Of a stretch of 53,029 nt of DNA, positions 51,096 through 53,029 are shown piece by piece. Source of the stretch: Deltaproteobacteria bacterium (GTDB lineage: Bacteria; Myxococcota_A; Polyangia; Polyangiales; Polyangiaceae); NCBI GenBank assembly GCA_016218915.1, contig JACRCQ010000064.1:1-53029 (forward strand). The letters are read 5' to 3'. Both the position numbers and the translations under genes were made by a program. Every line of letters starts with the position of its first letter. Positions within the stretch are counted from its first letter, which is position 1. The notes under the pieces are model-generated. The model ran no database searches and had not been told where the DNA came from. It saw only the letters and a program-made list of their open reading frames with translations.

Positions 51096-51863
51096 ATGTT
51101 CACCAAGCTCGACCCCAAGCTCGATGTCGTCTTCAAGATGATGTTCGCTCGCCCGGACTGCAAAGGCATCCTGATCGCGTTGCTCACGGCAATCCTCCGA
51201 CCGAAAACGCCGATTCGGTCGGTCACCGTGCTCAATCACCTACTCGCGCGACGGCATGACCAAGCGCTCCCAGTATCACTGGTCGCGCCTGTATAGCGCC
51301 CAGATCGTCAAGGGGCAGCAGTACGAGGAGCTGAAGGCGAAGTCCACGACCATGAACCGCTCGATGACCAGCTCGAGATTCACCTGGTGGAGCTGCCCAA
51401 GCTGCCGGCCAGAGGCTCGGCGGAGTATGATCGGGAAGCGAACCTCGCGCACTGGGCGAGGTTCTTCCGAGCGGTTGACGACGCTGATCTGGAGGAGCTG
51501 GCGATGAGCGATCCGGTGTTCGACAAGGCCAAGAAAGTGCTCGATGAGCTTTCGGCAGACCCGTACGCTCGCCGCATTGCGAGCATGCGCGAGGAAGGCC
51601 TCGCCATGTACCAAATGGAAATGAACGAGGCCCGGAGGAAGGGCAAGCTCGAAGGCAAGCTCGAGGGCAAGCTCGAGGGTGAGGCCGGGCTTCTTGTCCG
51701 GCTGATCGAGCACCGGTTCGGCACGCTGCCTGAGATCGCTCGGGAGACCATCGCGAAGGCGTCGTCGGAGCAGATCGCTCAGTGGGCACTTCGTGTGCAA
51801 TCTGCGGCCACGCTCGATGAGGTGCTCGGTCAGCAAGAGGCAGAGGACGCGCCAGGAAAGTGA
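51096..51863 (+). pseudogene. Broken PD-(D/E)XK nuclease family transposase
   Basis: The N-terminal segment FTKLDPKLDVVFKMMFARPD and IALLTAILRPKTPIRSVTVLN (from 51096) is typical of the PD-(D/E)XK nuclease family transposase/Rpn-like group. The catalytic core (the PEIP...D...E.Q part) is missing; the next frame has RSQYHWSRLYSAQIVKGQQYEEL (51268-51336), and the C-terminal frame resumes at 51387 with ELPKLPARGSAEYDREANLAHW and a LEGKLEGKLEG coiled repeat. At least one internal deletion and two frame changes separate the pieces, so it is dead. Confidence 0.75.
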
Positions 51864-51898
51864 CGAGGGACGGTGGGCTGTCTCGCGCCTAGCGGGAA

Positions 51899-52005
51899 AC
51901 CCTAAGGGGCTACCTTGCAGCCCAGAGATGTTCACTGGGAGATGGGAGGTCGGGAGCAGGGGATTTTGTAGCTCGCTGCGCGCGGTGGCCTTGCGGGATA
52001 CCATG
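51899..52005 (+). repeat. Family B element, solitary copy
   Basis: Plus-strand copy: CCCTAAGGGGCTACCTTGCA, CACTGGGAGATGGGAGGTCG and TTGCGGGATACC. Runs directly into a family D palindrome. Confidence 0.75.
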
Positions 52006-52019
52006 TGGACTTCTTCCCC

Positions 52020-52340
52020 GTGTGCGTCGCTCGGATTGGCCGCAGATCAACGCAGACCAACGCCGATCTTCGCAGAGGCTGGCGCATCGGTGGCGACGCG
52101 CCGTCGCAGCGGGCAACAGCCATCTCATCCCTTCTGCGCCTATCTGCGGCTGTCTGCGAGATCTGCGGCATCCCTTCCCTGACGACACGCCTGCGCTCGC
52201 CCCAAGGGAGATCGACCCTGTGGCTCTGAGGCCTGAATGCAGCTTTACATCCAGCGATCTCTCGAGGGTGGCGGGCGCCACTTCGTGCTGGCGGACCGCC
52301 GCTCATCGAATAAGACGGGCGAACTGCCTGCTGGGAGCCT
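52020..52340. repeat. Family D palindrome and duplicated block, copy 2
   Basis: Palindrome at 52040-52170 followed by GAGGGTGGCGGGCGCCACTT (52262) and further sequence matching 50905-50990. Copy 1 and 2 lie in direct orientation 1.3 kb apart, bracketing the broken transposase. Confidence 0.7.
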
Positions 52341-52355
52341 CCTCGGCCAGACGCG

Positions 52356-52620
52356 GGGAGGCAGTCGGACCTCCTGTTTACGGCCAGCGTCAACGGCGAG
52401 CAGAGTGGCTTGTATCTGCTGTTCGAGCACCAGAGCACCCCAGCCCCGATGATGCCCCACCGGCTGCATCGCTACATGGCGAGGATCTGGGATCGCTGGG
52501 TGACCCATCACCCCACGGCGAGAGAGCTTCCCATCATCTTGCCCGTTGTGCTTTCGCACACTGCCCGATGTTGGTCCGGACCCGTGTCGCTGCATGGACT
52601 GATGGGCGCGCGCGCTGACG
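52356..52620 (+). pseudogene. Rpn/YhgA-like nuclease fragment
   Basis: Plus-strand frame with SDLLFTASVNGEQSGLYLLF, EHQSTPAPMMPHRLHRYMAR and ELPIILPVVLSHTARCWSGP, which match the conserved block of the Rpn (YhgA-like, PF04754-type) recombination-promoting nucleases. The usual N-terminal start and the C-terminal half are absent and there is no plausible Met, so only a central fragment remains. Confidence 0.7.
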
Positions 52621-52628
52621 TCCTCTTG

Positions 52629-52700
52629 GCCGCAGATCATCGCAGATCTTCGCAGAGGCTGGCGCGACGCTGGCGCATCGGTGGCGACGCGCCGTTGCGG
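52629..52700. repeat. Family D left arm, partial
   Basis: CCGCAGATCATCGCAGATCT and CGCAGAGG, then GGCGCATCGGTGGCGACGCG; no right arm follows. Half-unit of family D. Confidence 0.7.
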
Positions 52701-52828
52701 CGGTCACCATCCCCCGCGCAGACAGCCCCGCTGCCTGAAGCCCAGCCCTTTCAAGGTGACCTTCTCCGCGCTTCTGCCAACAAGCGTGCCATCGAGACGC
52801 AGCGGTAACGCGGGGCAACATTGCGCAA

Positions 52829-52882
52829 GACGCGGCGATGCCGCGTCGAACGCAGGCGCGCCGATGGCGCGCCGCTACCGAT
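52829..52882 (+). repeat. REP-like double hairpin, left of pair 3
   Basis: ACGCGGCGATGCCGCGT (52829-52845), then AGGCGCGCCGATGGCGCGCC and GCTACCG; on the minus strand GTAG at 52878-52875 after ATCG. A short GCGGGGCAACATTGCGCAAG lies to its left, echoing the array words. Confidence 0.85.
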
Positions 52883-53000
52883 TGCCTGCTGACTTGCCAG
52901 CTTTCGCTTCGGCAAATTCCATGCGACGTCTGAACAGCGCCCTGCCGACCCTGCCCCAGGCGTGTGGGTTCGAGGGGTGGAAGTCCTACTAACGGAGTCA

Positions 53001-53029
53001 CCGTAGTGGCGCGCCACTGGCGCGCATCC
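53001..53029 (-). repeat. REP-like head at window end, right of pair 3
   Basis: CCGTAGTGGCGCGCCACTGG and CGCGC, truncated by the window end; head GTAG 53003-53006 preceded by TCAC. Inverted relative to 52829; the interior (52883-53000, about 120 bp) is non-coding, as in pair 1. Confidence 0.7.

Overview
The window is high-GC, densely coded DNA that looks like a Myxococcota (Polyangia-type, myxobacterial) chromosome. This is inferred from style: three secreted lipoproteins that combine a MopE-type Asp/Asn/Cys metal-binding stretch with a choice-of-anchor-L-like body, Cys-rich 'DC..G..C...C' segments, many zinc-ribbon and lipoprotein unknowns, an FHA-GAF-adenylate cyclase, a cyanobacteria/myxobacteria-style Hsp70 cassette and abundant intergenic repeats. 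No rRNA, tRNA or CRISPR was found.

Layout. 0.6-9.1 kb: TrmN6-like methyltransferase, lipoproteins, signal peptidase I, a YPPQ-repeat surface protein, a glycosyltransferase and a PAP2/lipoprotein/PDZ operon. 9.4-11.5 kb: a coupled pair, zinc-ribbon membrane protein and DNA methyltransferase. 11.5-17.7 kb: three paralogous anchor-L/MopE lipoproteins around metK and a YbjN-like gene. 18.0-20.5 kb: two zinc-ribbon unknowns. 21.1-24.6 kb: a tight four-gene operon (UPF0158, SurA-like, CDF transporter, BMP-type binding protein). 24.7-32.9 kb: glpK, FHA-GAF-cyclase, a GT-C membrane protein and an EF-G paralogue. 33.0-34.6 kb: a REP-associated tyrosine transposase (RAYT) locus. 35.7-44.1 kb: sugar-nucleotide genes (aminotransferase, dehydrogenase, LbH acetyltransferase, ugd) with pgk-tpiA-secG between them. 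44.1-49.2 kb: a translationally coupled chaperone cassette (799-aa helical protein, J-domain protein, GrpE-like, Hsp70). 49.2-53.0 kb: a degenerate zone with a toxin-antitoxin pair, an ATPase relic and two broken PD-(D/E)XK 'transposase' nucleases.

The most striking layer is non-coding. At least four unrelated dispersed repeat families occupy the intergenic spaces: (A) a double-hairpin REP-like element with a GTAG head, found as inverted pairs whose heads face each other, one pair enclosing the RAYT gene and two pairs enclosing only about 125-130 bp of non-coding DNA, each with a tandem array on its tail side; (B) a roughly 97-bp element beginning CCCTGGGGGGCTACC, often in inverted pairs; (C) a short AACTAGGAACTGGG/GCGAAT element fused to the stop codons of four genes, always in the sense direction; (D) an imperfect palindrome built from GCAGATC/GATCTGC words. 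GAGCAC and GGGCAA hexanucleotide tracts add to these. I regard family A with its RAYT, including the apparently non-autonomous pairs and the array architecture, as the best candidate for an undescribed system in this window.
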